DNA from: Neoroseomonas oryzicola
GTDB lineage: Bacteria; Pseudomonadota; Alphaproteobacteria; Acetobacterales; Acetobacteraceae
Assembly (NCBI RefSeq): GCF_012163135.1
Contig: NZ_JAAVUP010000001.1
Coordinates: forward strand, 186,001 to 250,000
Direction of reading: 5' to 3'
Length of the DNA: 64,000 bases
Shown here: piece after piece, positions 1-6,952 of the stretch
Position numbering within the stretch: the first letter of the stretch is position 1
Layout: every line of letters starts with the position of its first letter
Notes under the pieces: generated by a model
Told to the model about the DNA's origin: nothing
What the model saw: the letters and a program-made list of their open reading frames with translations, nothing else
Databases searched by the model: none
Made by a program: the position numbers and the translations under genes

Positions 1-464
1 GTCGCCGTGCCGGCGACGAGGAGGCCGAAGCCACGCCCGCTCCTGCCGAGGACGGCGAGGAGGCGGTCGCCGACATCGCCCTGAGCCAGGAGCGCTTCGA
101 CGAGCTGGCCGCGGCGGAGGAACTGATCCTCGCCGTCACCGATGGCGGCTTTGGGAAGCGGACCTCCGCGCATGAATACCGCGTGACCGGCCGCGGCGGG
201 CAGGGGATCAACGGCATCACCCTGTCGAAGCGCACGGGCCGCGAGGTCGTCGCGACCTTCCCGGTGCGCGAGGGCGACCATCTGATGCTCGTCACCGATG
301 GCGGCCAGCTCATCCGCATCGAGGCCGATGCGGTGCGCATGACGGGCCGCCAGGGCATGGGCGTCACGCTGATGCGCCTGTCGGAAGGGGAGCGGGTGAT
401 CTCCTGCTTCCCGGTCTCCGACGAGGGCGAAGACGAGGAAGCGGCCGAGAACACCAATGACTGA
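1..464 (+). CDS. gyrA: DNA gyrase subunit A, C-terminal part (truncated by window start)
   Basis: The frame is open from base 3. It encodes the last blades of the GyrA C-terminal beta-propeller, which wraps DNA so that the GyrA2B2 enzyme can introduce negative supercoils. The signature is the stretch ILAVTDGGFGKRTSAHEYR followed by GRGGQGI, a propeller repeat typical of GyrA. The visible part opens with an acidic, Ala/Glu-rich linker and ends in an acidic tail (EDEEAAENTND), common in GyrA. The N-terminal breakage-reunion domain with the active-site Tyr lies outside the window. The stop overlaps the start of coaD by 8 bases, so the two genes are probably translationally coupled. Confidence 0.95.
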   Translation, partial: RRAGDEEAEATPAPAEDGEEAVADIALSQERFDELAAAEELILAVTDGGFGKRTSAHEYRVTGRGGQGINGITLSKRTGREVVATFPVREGDHLMLVTDGGQLIRIEADAVRMTGRQGMGVTLMRLSEGERVISCFPVSDEGEDEEAAENTND

Positions 465-966
465 GCGCATCGCCCTGTATCCGGGCACCTTCGACCCGGT
501 GACGAACGGGCATCTCGACATCATCGGCCGCGCCGCGCGGCTGGTGGACCGCCTCGTCGTCGGCGTGGCGATCAACATCGGCAAGGGGCCGCTCTTCGAG
601 CTCGAGGAGCGGGTCCGGCTGGTGCAGGCCGAGGTCGCCCCGATCGCCGCGCGCAACGGCACCGCGATCGAGGTGCGGCCCTTCCAGGGGCTGCTCGTGC
701 AGTATGCGCGCGAGATCGGCGCGCGGATGATCATCCGCGGCCTGCGCGCGGTTGCGGACTTCGACTACGAGTTCCAGATGGTGGGCATGAACCGCCGCCT
801 GGACCAGGAGATCGAGACCGTCTTCCTGATGGCCTCGGAAACCAACCAGTTCATCGCCTCCCGCCTCGTGAAGGAAATCGCGCGGCTGGGCGGGGACATC
901 TCGGGCTTCGTGCCGAAGGCGACGCTCGATGCGACGCTCGCCAAGATCCGCGCGACCCAAGGCTGA
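457..966 (+). CDS. coaD: Pantetheine-phosphate adenylyltransferase
   Basis: This 169-residue protein has the normal length for CoaD. CoaD transfers AMP from ATP to 4'-phosphopantetheine, giving dephospho-CoA in the penultimate step of CoA synthesis in the cytoplasm. The nucleotidyltransferase motif T16-N17-G18-H19 follows the N-terminal YPGTFDP strand. The conserved RGLR is at 94-97, and the ISS-x-x-VKE region appears as IASRLVKE at 133-140. The ATG lies inside the end of gyrA, and the next gene follows after 10 bases. A steady CoA supply fits a locus rich in CoA-thioester chemistry, but CoaD is universal and this is probably coincidence. Confidence 0.97.
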   Translation: MTERIALYPGTFDPVTNGHLDIIGRAARLVDRLVVGVAINIGKGPLFELEERVRLVQAEVAPIAARNGTAIEVRPFQGLLVQYAREIGARMIIRGLRAVADFDYEFQMVGMNRRLDQEIETVFLMASETNQFIASRLVKEIARLGGDISGFVPKATLDATLAKIRATQG

Positions 967-976
967 AGGAGCCAAG

Positions 977-1537
977 ATGATGCTTCGCAGGACCCTCCTC
1001 GGTGCCGCCGCGGCGGCCGCGGCCACGCCGGCCATCGCCCAGCAGCCGGCGCTCGACCCCGAGAACACGCTGATCCTGGAACTGCCCGGCGGACGGGTGA
1101 CGATCCAGCTGCTGCCGGACCTCGCGCCGCGGCATGTCGAGCGGATCAAGACCCTGGTCCGCCAGGGCTTCTACGACGGCACGCCCTTCCACCGCGTGAT
1201 CGAGGGCTTCATGGCCCAGGGCGGCGATCCGACCGGCACCGGCACGGGCGGGTCGCGCCTGCCGGACCTGCAGGCCGAGTTCAGCCCACCGTCCCGCGCG
1301 CGCTTCATCCGCGGCACGGTCGGCGCCGCGCGCACGCAGAATCCGAACAGCGCGAACAGCCAGTTCTTCATCATGTTCGCCCCGGCGCCGAGCCTCGATG
1401 GCCAATACACCATCTGGGGCCGCGTCGTGTCCGGCATGGATGCCGTGGACAAGATCAAGCGCGGCGCGCCCGGCAGCGGCACCGTGACCAACCCTGACCG
1501 CATCCGCACCGCGCGCATCGCCGCCGACGTGCGCTGA
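977..1537 (+). CDS. Exported cyclophilin-type peptidyl-prolyl cis-trans isomerase
   Basis: This cyclophilin has a predicted export signal and would act on prolyl bonds of periplasmic proteins. The N-terminus MMLRRTLLG plus a run of alanines ending AIA-Q looks like a signal peptide; the twin arginine could suggest Tat but is not decisive. The catalytic core includes FHRVIEGFMAQGGD, the family's substrate-binding and catalytic Arg region, and NSQFFIMF. I chose the ATG at 977 because GAAGGAG lies just upstream and the signal peptide starts there; an upstream in-frame ATG overlaps coaD and adds only Arg-rich residues. The product is 186 aa. It is closely similar to the next gene, so the two arose by duplication. 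Confidence 0.92.
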   Translation: MMLRRTLLGAAAAAAATPAIAQQPALDPENTLILELPGGRVTIQLLPDLAPRHVERIKTLVRQGFYDGTPFHRVIEGFMAQGGDPTGTGTGGSRLPDLQAEFSPPSRARFIRGTVGAARTQNPNSANSQFFIMFAPAPSLDGQYTIWGRVVSGMDAVDKIKRGAPGSGTVTNPDRIRTARIAADVR

Positions 1538-1559
1538 CCCCTTCGCGAAAGCCAGACCA

Positions 1560-2063
1560 ATGACCGAGACCCCGGCCGCCGACCCCGAGAACACGCTGAT
1601 CCTCGAGCTCGAGCACGGCACCGTCACCATCGCGCTGCGCCCCGACCTGGCGCCGAAGCATGTCGAGCAGATCAAGACGCTCGCCCGGCGCGGCTTCTAC
1701 AACGACGTGCCCTTCCACCGCGTGATCGAGGGCTTCATGGCCCAGGGCGGCGACCCGACCGGCACCGGCCGTGGCGGGTCCGACCTGCCGGACATCGAGG
1801 CCGAGTTCTCGAACCCCGGCACGGCGCGTTTCGTCCGCGGCACCTGCGGCATGGCCCGCACCCAGGACCCGAACAGCGCGAACAGCCAGTTCTTCATCAT
1901 GTTCGGCCCGGCGCCGAGCCTCGATGGCCAGTACACCATCTGGGGCGAGGTCACCTCGGGCATGGATGCCGTGGACAAGATCAAGCGCGGCGCCGGCATG
2001 TCGGGCATGGTGCAGGGCCCGGACAAGATCCGCAGCATGAGGGTGGCGGCGGACGCCGCCTGA
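1560..2063 (+). CDS. Cytoplasmic cyclophilin-type peptidyl-prolyl cis-trans isomerase
   Basis: A 167-aa cyclophilin without a signal peptide, expected to assist protein folding in the cytosol. It shares long identical blocks with the upstream paralogue, such as FHRVIEGFMAQGGDPTGTG and the NSANSQFFIMF region, as well as the C-terminal MDAVDKIKRG. The start ATG follows the stop of the paralogue by 22 bases, so the pair is probably co-transcribed. Keeping one exported and one cytoplasmic cyclophilin side by side is common in alphaproteobacteria. A perfect GC-rich hairpin follows the stop and probably ends the transcript. Confidence 0.94.
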   Translation: MTETPAADPENTLILELEHGTVTIALRPDLAPKHVEQIKTLARRGFYNDVPFHRVIEGFMAQGGDPTGTGRGGSDLPDIEAEFSNPGTARFVRGTCGMARTQDPNSANSQFFIMFGPAPSLDGQYTIWGEVTSGMDAVDKIKRGAGMSGMVQGPDKIRSMRVAADAA

Positions 2064-2070
2064 GGCTATC

Positions 2071-2099
2071 ACCCGGCGCCATCCGACCCGGCGCCGGGT
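2071..2099 (+). terminator. GC-rich hairpin after the cyclophilin pair
   Basis: ACCCGGCGCC at 2071-2080 pairs perfectly with GGCGCCGGGT at 2090-2099, leaving a 9-base loop. There is no T-tract, so termination here is inferred from the position between the cyclophilin stop and the tRNA segment. Confidence 0.5.
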
Positions 2100-2104
2100 C
2101 CGGC

Positions 2105-2142
2105 GTGCCCGTAGCTCAGCCGGTAGAGCACGTGACCTTTAA
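2105..2142 (+). pseudogene. 5' half of an interrupted tRNA-Lys (TTT)
   Basis: The segment starts with acceptor strand GTGCCCG (2105-2111), then a D-arm (GCTC...GAGC), then the 5' anticodon stem CGTGA (2131-2135) and the loop CCTTTAA. After the loop the tRNA pattern stops: no T-arm or acceptor complement follows. The matching 3' half, with acceptor strand CGGGCAC and CCA, is at 3305-3349. The halves join into a standard tRNA-Lys with anticodon TTT. The bases just after the break (GCACG, 2143-2147) still pair with four of five positions of the anticodon stem, a possible attachment-site remnant. As arranged, this gene should not give a tRNA. Confidence 0.8.
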
Positions 2143-2243
2143 GCACGCCGGCCGGGTGACTCTGGGTCTGGAAGGCGCAGAAATCCGCCATAGCTGAGGT
2201 GGCGAGTTTCGGAGTTTCGGCGCGGTTTCGACGCCGCGTCCGC

Positions 2244-2318
2244 GAGCCGGTAGCTCAGTGGTAGAGCATTCGACTTTTAATCGAATGGCCGAGGGTTCGA
2301 ATCCCTCCCGGCTCACCA
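2244..2318 (+). tRNA. tRNA-Lys (anticodon TTT), intact
   Basis: A complete 75-base cloverleaf with encoded CCA. The acceptor stem GAGCCGG pairs with CCGGCTC, the D-arm is GCTC-AGTGGTA-GAGC, and the anticodon stem TTCGA/TCGAA flanks the loop CTTTTAA (anticodon TTT). The T-arm is GAGGG-TTCGAAT-CCCTC, followed by discriminator A and CCA. It lies inside the segment that splits the other tRNA-Lys and differs from it in acceptor and anticodon stems, so it is not a simple copy. It may supply or replace the lost lysine tRNA function. Confidence 0.95.
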
Positions 2319-2367
2319 ATCCGGCCGCATCGCGTCTGTAGCGAAGTCGGCGAGCAAAGCATCGTCA

Positions 2368-3000
2368 TCAATCCTGCCTCCGCGGCGTCAGTCGTGCCGA
2401 AGATATGAAATCCCTTATTGCACGATCAACTCGACTCCAATTTCTCAGGTGAGACCGCGGAAATGTATACTGTATCGATAATTCATGATCCAGCGAATAC
2501 CATGTTCGGCAGTAATCATCTCGTACTCGAGAATTCGTTTCACGGAAATTCGAGCAAGTAAAGACGATTGGAGATTCGAATGCGCTTTTCCGAATCATGG
2601 GATTTCCGACAAAATAGACGAAATTACCCAGGTGTAGGGCCTCGGCTAGATGTGTTTCTGGATTGAATTCACCATTGTATGAATGAAATCGTCGCGAAAC
2701 ATTAGAAAACAGATCTATCTGGCGATCTTGAAGGCTAATTATTATCGAATATCTCGGATCAGATGCTGCTGATCTGGGGATCACAGATAGGAGATCGGGA
2801 TTAATTTCGCCATGGATTGTGAGCATCAGATCGCCCGGTCGGGCGGAGGGAAAAACAATAGAGAAAGATATGGGAAACTGAAATTGATAATTTCCCAACT
2901 GAAATCTGCGGTACTCTTGATTGGAGGACGCAGGGGGTAAAATCGCTGTCATCGATAGAAAAAACAATGCTATTATGCGAGTTAAACTATATATTGTCAT
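2368..3000 (-). CDS. Hypothetical exported protein in the AT-rich insert
   Basis: A 210-residue protein that I do not recognise. The N-terminus has a short positive stretch and a hydrophobic core (IIALFFLSMTAI) ending near PPASS, a convincing Sec signal peptide. The mature part is rich in beta-prone hydrophobic and aromatic residues and contains only two cysteines, C149 and C164, which could form a disulfide in the periplasm. Base composition and codon use are far more AT-rich than the neighbours, suggesting horizontal acquisition. The sensible signal sequence and uninterrupted length argue that it is, or recently was, functional. It lies alone on the minus strand, with a doubtful small frame upstream. 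Confidence 0.55.
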   Translation of the reverse strand: MTIYSLTRIIALFFLSMTAILPPASSNQEYRRFQLGNYQFQFPISFSIVFPSARPGDLMLTIHGEINPDLLSVIPRSAASDPRYSIIISLQDRQIDLFSNVSRRFHSYNGEFNPETHLAEALHLGNFVYFVGNPMIRKSAFESPIVFTCSNFRETNSRVRDDYCRTWYSLDHELSIQYTFPRSHLRNWSRVDRAIRDFISSARLTPRRQD

Positions 3001-3260
3001 GGGCCGTTGCGATCGTCTCTTATGCAGAAAATCGCAGCGATTGTAAATGAAATAGTCTGTCCAAATTTAAAAAAATTAAACGAAAACAAATGACGGCGAC
3101 AATAGAAATATTGGCTGCTTCGGCCTCGAGCCTCAATACGCATCCGAGCCGCCTCCCGCATTGACCCTCTGTGCGTCGACCATAGCAGTCGCGAGAGATA
3201 TCGGAACATCCGGCGCAGCAATGCGGTCAACGCTGGAACGCTCACTGCCTTGCCCTCCAA
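2997..3260 (-). CDS. Doubtful small ORF, 87 aa, in the AT-rich insert
   Basis: This frame overlaps the start of the exported-protein gene by 4 bases, an arrangement that sometimes marks real coupled genes. The translation is Arg-rich at the N-terminus and Phe-rich at the C-terminus, with no family I can name. It crosses from GC-richer into AT-rich DNA, so it may be a chance frame at an old junction. The surrounding stretch 3001-3304 shows no other gene. Confidence 0.2.
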   Translation of the reverse strand: MEGKAVSVPALTALLRRMFRYLSRLLWSTHRGSMREAARMRIEARGRSSQYFYCRRHLFSFNFFKFGQTISFTIAAIFCIRDDRNGP

Positions 3261-3304
3261 AACGAAACCTGCGAGATCAATGCACTAGATGATGCCGCTC
3301 GCGC

Positions 3305-3349
3305 CTTTTAATCATGGGGTCCCGGGTTCGAGTCCCGGCGGGCACACCA
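3305..3349 (+). pseudogene. 3' half of the interrupted tRNA-Lys (TTT)
   Basis: The half starts in the anticodon loop (CTTTTAA, 3305-3311), then 3' anticodon stem TCATG, variable bases GGGTC, the T-arm CCGGG-TTCGAGT-CCCGG, acceptor strand CGGGCAC (3339-3345), discriminator A and CCA. The acceptor strand is the exact complement of GTGCCCG at 2105-2111, and TCATG pairs with CGTGA at 2131-2135 with one G-T pair, so the two pieces belong to one gene. No D-arm or 5' acceptor strand precedes this half, so it is not functional alone. Confidence 0.8.
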
Positions 3350-3377
3350 TGTTCTCCCTGGCGATCCCGGAGATCCG

Positions 3378-4409
3378 ATGACCGCCGCGATCGAATTCGG
3401 CCTCGACACCTTCGGCGACATCACCGCCGGCCCCGACGGGCAGTCGCTCTCCCACGCGCAGGTCATCCGTGACGTCATCGCGGAAGGCGTGCTGGCGGAT
3501 CGCCTCGGCGTGGACTTCTTCGGCGTCGGCGAGCATCACCGCGAGGACTTCGCCGTCTCGGCGCCCGAGGTCGTGCTGGCGGCGATTGCGGGGCAGACCC
3601 AGCGCATCCGGCTGGGCTCCGCCGTCACCGTGCTGAGTTCCGACGACCCGGTGCGCGTCTACCAGCGTTTCGCGACGCTCGATGCCGCGTCGCAGGGGCG
3701 GGCGGAGGTCATCCTCGGCCGCGGGTCATTCACGGAATCCTTCCCGCTCTTCGGCTATCCGCTCGACCAGTACGAGGTGCTGTTCGAGGAGAAGCTTGAC
3801 CTTTTCACGAAGCTGCTGCCGCAGGAGAAGGTGACCTGGTCCGGCACGGTGCGCGCGGGGCTTCGAGACCAGCGTGTCTTCCCCACCGTCGAGAAGCCAC
3901 CGCTGCGGACGTGGATCGGCGTCGGCGGCAGCCCGGAATCGGTGGTGCGGGCGGCGCGGCACGGGCTGCCGATGATGCTCGCGATCATCGGCGGCGATCC
4001 GCGGCGCTTCGTCCCCTATGCCGACTTCTTCCGCCAGGCCTGCGACAGGCTCGGCCAGCCACGGCTGCCGATCGGCGTGCATTCGCCGGGCTATGTCGCC
4101 GGGACCGACGCCGAGGCGCGCGCGGAGTTCTTCCCCGACTACAAGCGCATGCGCGACCGCATCGGCGCCGAGCGCGGCTGGTCGCCGATGAGCGAAACCG
4201 AGTTCGCGCAGGAGGCCGACCGCGGCTCGCTGTACATCGGCTCGCCGGAGACCGTCGCGCGCAAGATCGCGGCGACGGTGCAGGCGCTTGGCGTGCAGCG
4301 CTTCCAGCTGAAATACAGCGCCGGGCCACTCAGCCACGCGAAGTTGATGCGCTGCATCGAGCTCTACGCGACCGAGGTGATCCCGCGCGTCAGGGCCTTG
4401 CTGGGCTGA
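3378..4409 (+). CDS. LLM-class (luciferase-like) flavin-dependent oxidoreductase
   Basis: A 343-residue protein with the bacterial-luciferase TIM-barrel pattern, expected to use FMNH2 or F420-type flavin to oxidise or reduce an unknown substrate. Family marks include the GVGEHHRED segment after strand 2, IRLGSAVTVLSSDDPVRVYQ in the middle, and the GRAEVILGRGSF stretch. The start ATG lies 28 bases after the tRNA 3' half, so its promoter may have been changed by the insertion upstream. It converges on the next gene with only three bases between stops. Substrate cannot be told; monooxygenases of this group often act on alkanes, sulfonates or xenobiotics. Confidence 0.9.
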   Translation: MTAAIEFGLDTFGDITAGPDGQSLSHAQVIRDVIAEGVLADRLGVDFFGVGEHHREDFAVSAPEVVLAAIAGQTQRIRLGSAVTVLSSDDPVRVYQRFATLDAASQGRAEVILGRGSFTESFPLFGYPLDQYEVLFEEKLDLFTKLLPQEKVTWSGTVRAGLRDQRVFPTVEKPPLRTWIGVGGSPESVVRAARHGLPMMLAIIGGDPRRFVPYADFFRQACDRLGQPRLPIGVHSPGYVAGTDAEARAEFFPDYKRMRDRIGAERGWSPMSETEFAQEADRGSLYIGSPETVARKIAATVQALGVQRFQLKYSAGPLSHAKLMRCIELYATEVIPRVRALLG

Positions 4410-4412
4410 ATC

Positions 4413-4871
4413 TCAGCGCGGCCCGCAGGCCGCGGCCAGCGCCGCGACGCCGGCCTTGGTGCCGGCGAGCGGGAAGGTCTCCGCCCGCCCTGCGACTGTG
4501 ACGCGCAGCGTGCGGCCCTCGCCAATCACCTGGCCGAGCGCGGGGTCGTAGGGCAGGTGGGCCGTGAGGATGTCGCCGATCTCGGTGATCTCCGCACGCA
4601 GGCGCAGCGTGACGCGCCCTGCCTCCGAGGCGAATTCCACCGGCACCGTGCGCCCGGGCGCCACCCCGCGGCGGCCTTCGAGCGAGACGGTGAAGCGCCG
4701 CTGCGGCAGCAGGCAGCCGAGGAAGATCGGCTGGAAGTCGGTGTCCGGCTGTTCATAGGCGAGGACAGCGCCCTCGGCGGACTGACGCACCTGCCAGCGC
4801 AAATCCTGCGCCTGGACCGCCCCAGCCGCGGTCATCAGCGCGATTGCCAGCATCCATCCCGCCTTGCTCAT
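4413..4871 (-). CDS. Hypothetical secreted protein
   Basis: A 152-residue protein with a clear signal peptide (MSKAGWMLAIALMTAAGAVQAQ), so probably periplasmic. The mature part looks all-beta with alternating hydrophobic residues, two cysteines (in GCLLPQ and AACGPR, possibly disulfide-linked), and no motif I can assign. I chose the ATG at 4871 because GAGGTGA precedes it and it gives the signal peptide directly; an in-frame ATG seven codons upstream is less likely. It lies downstream of the KefB/C-type antiporter on the same strand with about 70 bases between, so joint transcription is possible. Confidence 0.75.
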   Translation of the reverse strand: MSKAGWMLAIALMTAAGAVQAQDLRWQVRQSAEGAVLAYEQPDTDFQPIFLGCLLPQRRFTVSLEGRRGVAPGRTVPVEFASEAGRVTLRLRAEITEIGDILTAHLPYDPALGQVIGEGRTLRVTVAGRAETFPLAGTKAGVAALAAACGPR

Positions 4872-4942
4872 CGTCACCTCATGCATCCGCACCCGATATC
4901 GCCGCAGGGTGTGCGGGGCGCCATGAAGGGCTTCGTCCGCCG

Positions 4943-6718
4943 TCAGCCCTCGCGCTCGACGGGATGCGCGGCAAGCCAGTCCTCCCGGTGCGAGAGCAGC
5001 AGTCGCCGGCCAGCCTCCATGCCCTGGGAGGCCTCGAGCGCGAAGCGTTCGGCGTCGCGGCGGCGCAGCGTCTCGATCGCCTCCTCGGCGTCCACATCGG
5101 CCACGCCGAGCCGAAGCAGCCCCTCATGGCCCATGACGAGGGCGGATTCGAAGGTCTCGCGGATCTGGTAGTCCGCCCCGGCCTCGAGCAGGCGCATCGC
5201 GTGCTCCCGGTCGAAGGCGCGGGCGAGGACCGGGATGCCGCGGAATTCCGCCTTCACCAGGTGGATGATGCGCAGCGCCGCCTCCCGGTCGTCGACGCAG
5301 CACATGATCAGCCGCGCCCGGCCGGCGCCGGCGGCGTGCAGGATGTCGAGCCGCGTCCCGTCGCCGTAATGCACCTTGAAGCCGTAGGCATTGGCCTCGC
5401 GCACCATCTCGGGGTCGGTGTCGATGACCGAGATGGAGCAGTGTCGCGTCAGCATCGAACTGCCGACCATCTGCCCGAAGCGGCCGAAGCCGATGATGAG
5501 CACGCTCGCGGTGTTGTGCTCCGGTGCCTCGACCCCGTCGAGGGAGGGCTCCGCCTGGGGCACCAGGCGATCGTGCAGGATGACCATCAGCGGCGTCAGC
5601 ACCATCGAGACGATCACCGTCGCCGTCATCACCGCATTGGCCTGGCCATCGATGATGCCGACGGCGAGCGCCGCGCCGAACAGCACGAAGGCGAATTCGC
5701 CGCCCTGGGCCATCAGCACGGCGCGTTCCAGCGCCTCCCGGTGGCCGGCGTGGGCCAGGCGCGCGACGGCGTAGATCGCGATCGCCTTCACCGTCATGTA
5801 GGCGACGACGCCGATCGCCACGCTGCGCCAGTTCGCCGCGATCACCGCCAGATCGAGCGCCATCCCGACGGCGAGGAAGAACAGCCCGAGCAGGATGCCG
5901 CGGAAGGGTTCCACATCGGCTTCCAACTGATGCTTGAACGCGCTTTCGGACAGCAGCACCCCGGCCAGGAAGGCCCCCATCGCCATCGACAGCCCGCCCA
6001 TCTGCATCGCCAGCGCCGACCCGAGGACGACCAGCAGCGCGGCGGCCGTCATCACCTCCCGCGCGCGGGACTGGGCCAGCAGGCGGAACATCGGGTTGAG
6101 CAGCCACAGCCCGGCGGCGACCAGCGCGGCGATGGACGCAAGGCCGATGCCCACCGCCACCACCCGGTCGCCGGCCGTCGCGCTTGCCGCGCCGGGGGCG
6201 AGGAAGGCCACCAGCGCCAGCAGGGGCACGATCGCCAGGTCCTCGAGAAGCAGGACCGCGATGATGCGCTGCCCGGCCGTCGTGCCGATCATCCGCCGTT
6301 CCTCCAGCATCTGCATCACGATCGCCGTCGAGGTCAGCACGAAGCCCGTGCCCGCGACAAAGGCGACGGTCGCGGGCAGGCCGGTCAGCACGCCAATCCC
6401 GGTCAGCAGCAGGATGCAGACGCCCACCTGCACGACGCCGAGGCCGAAGATCTGCCTGCGCATCGCCCAGAGCCGGGAGGGCTCCATCTCGAGCCCGATG
6501 ATGAAGAGGAACATCACCACGCCGAGCTCGGCGACGTGCAGGATCGATTGCGCGTCGCTGAACAGCCCGATGCCGTAGGGGCCGATCACCAGCCCCGCGA
6601 CCAGGTAGCCGAGCACCGAGCCGAGGCCGAGCCGCTTGAAGAGCGGCACCGCGACCACCGCGGCGCCGAGCAGCGCAACCACGCTGACGAGGTCGGGGCC
6701 GTGCGCCTCAGCGGCCAT
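4943..6718 (-). CDS. CPA2-family cation:proton antiporter with RCK domain (KefB/KefC type)
   Basis: A 591-residue inner-membrane protein. The first ~385 residues form the multi-helix exchanger domain, with the LLLEDLAIVPLLAL helix (around E159-D160) and QGGEFAFV (338-345) typical of KefB/KefC and other CPA2 antiporters. A Rossmann RCK/TrkA-N domain follows with GFGRFG at 410-415 and acidic D at the end of the second strand, which binds NAD(H) or similar ligands and gates transport. A short charged tail ends the protein. It probably exchanges K+ or Na+ for H+. Glutathione gating as in E. coli KefC is not provable from the sequence, and no KefF/KefG ancillary gene is adjacent. Confidence 0.92.
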   Translation of the reverse strand: MAAEAHGPDLVSVVALLGAAVVAVPLFKRLGLGSVLGYLVAGLVIGPYGIGLFSDAQSILHVAELGVVMFLFIIGLEMEPSRLWAMRRQIFGLGVVQVGVCILLLTGIGVLTGLPATVAFVAGTGFVLTSTAIVMQMLEERRMIGTTAGQRIIAVLLLEDLAIVPLLALVAFLAPGAASATAGDRVVAVGIGLASIAALVAAGLWLLNPMFRLLAQSRAREVMTAAALLVVLGSALAMQMGGLSMAMGAFLAGVLLSESAFKHQLEADVEPFRGILLGLFFLAVGMALDLAVIAANWRSVAIGVVAYMTVKAIAIYAVARLAHAGHREALERAVLMAQGGEFAFVLFGAALAVGIIDGQANAVMTATVIVSMVLTPLMVILHDRLVPQAEPSLDGVEAPEHNTASVLIIGFGRFGQMVGSSMLTRHCSISVIDTDPEMVREANAYGFKVHYGDGTRLDILHAAGAGRARLIMCCVDDREAALRIIHLVKAEFRGIPVLARAFDREHAMRLLEAGADYQIRETFESALVMGHEGLLRLGVADVDAEEAIETLRRRDAERFALEASQGMEAGRRLLLSHREDWLAAHPVEREG

Positions 6719-6937
6719 CGGTCGGCGCGCCCATCGTCGTCGAGAAGGTCATGGCAATGTCCCGGTTGCTGGTTTCCGATGCTGGCGCGTGCCTCGGCCA
6801 GCCGCAATCACGATCACTGGCGCAGCATCCGGCGTGCCAGGTCCCCGCGCTGCGCGCCCCAGATCTTCGCAGGGGGGATGGCGCACCGCGCGGGATCGCG
6901 CGCTAGGCTGCGACATCCGGGGGAAGGAAGCAGGGGC

Positions 6938-6952
6938 ATGCAGCGCAGATGA
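6938..6952 (+). other. Possible four-codon leader ORF coupled to the MFS gene
   Basis: ATG at 6938 starts a mini-frame (Met-Gln-Arg-Arg-stop) whose TGA overlaps the MFS start as ATGA. The strong purine-rich GGGGAAGGAAG element lies at the right distance for this ATG and is rather far from the MFS ATG at 6949. This may be chance, but it fits translational coupling or re-initiation. Confidence 0.3.

Larger units (their letters stand above)
2143..3304. mobile_element. Insert splitting tRNA-Lys; candidate decayed integrative element
   Basis: About 1.16 kb lies between the two halves of one tRNA-Lys, with the break in the anticodon loop (CCTTTAA on the left, CCTTTTAA on the right), a known crossover position for tyrosine integrases. 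The left part (2143-2340) is GC-rich and holds a complete second tRNA-Lys. From about 2340 the DNA becomes strongly AT-rich: 2461-2520 has 22 G+C in 60 bases, against a much higher level everywhere else in the window. It contains one plausible minus-strand gene and one doubtful one. No integrase or transposase is visible, so this would be a remnant or a passenger fragment. Confidence 0.6.

Noticed and set aside
2116-2319. Minus-strand small protein with a REGFEPS-type start
   Set aside because: It is the well-known false translation antisense to a tRNA T-arm; no real gene.
2105-3349. Group I intron in the tRNA-Lys anticodon loop
   Set aside because: Such introns occur in alphaproteobacterial tRNA genes, but the insert is over 1.1 kb, contains a full second tRNA and an unrelated minus-strand gene, and I see no group I core or internal guide pattern.
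4844-6952. Very long plus-strand frame opposite the KefB/C-type antiporter gene
   Set aside because: Its translation is His/Arg/Gln/Asp-rich with no fold, as expected for the antisense of GC-rich coding DNA; the antiporter on the minus strand has clear motifs.
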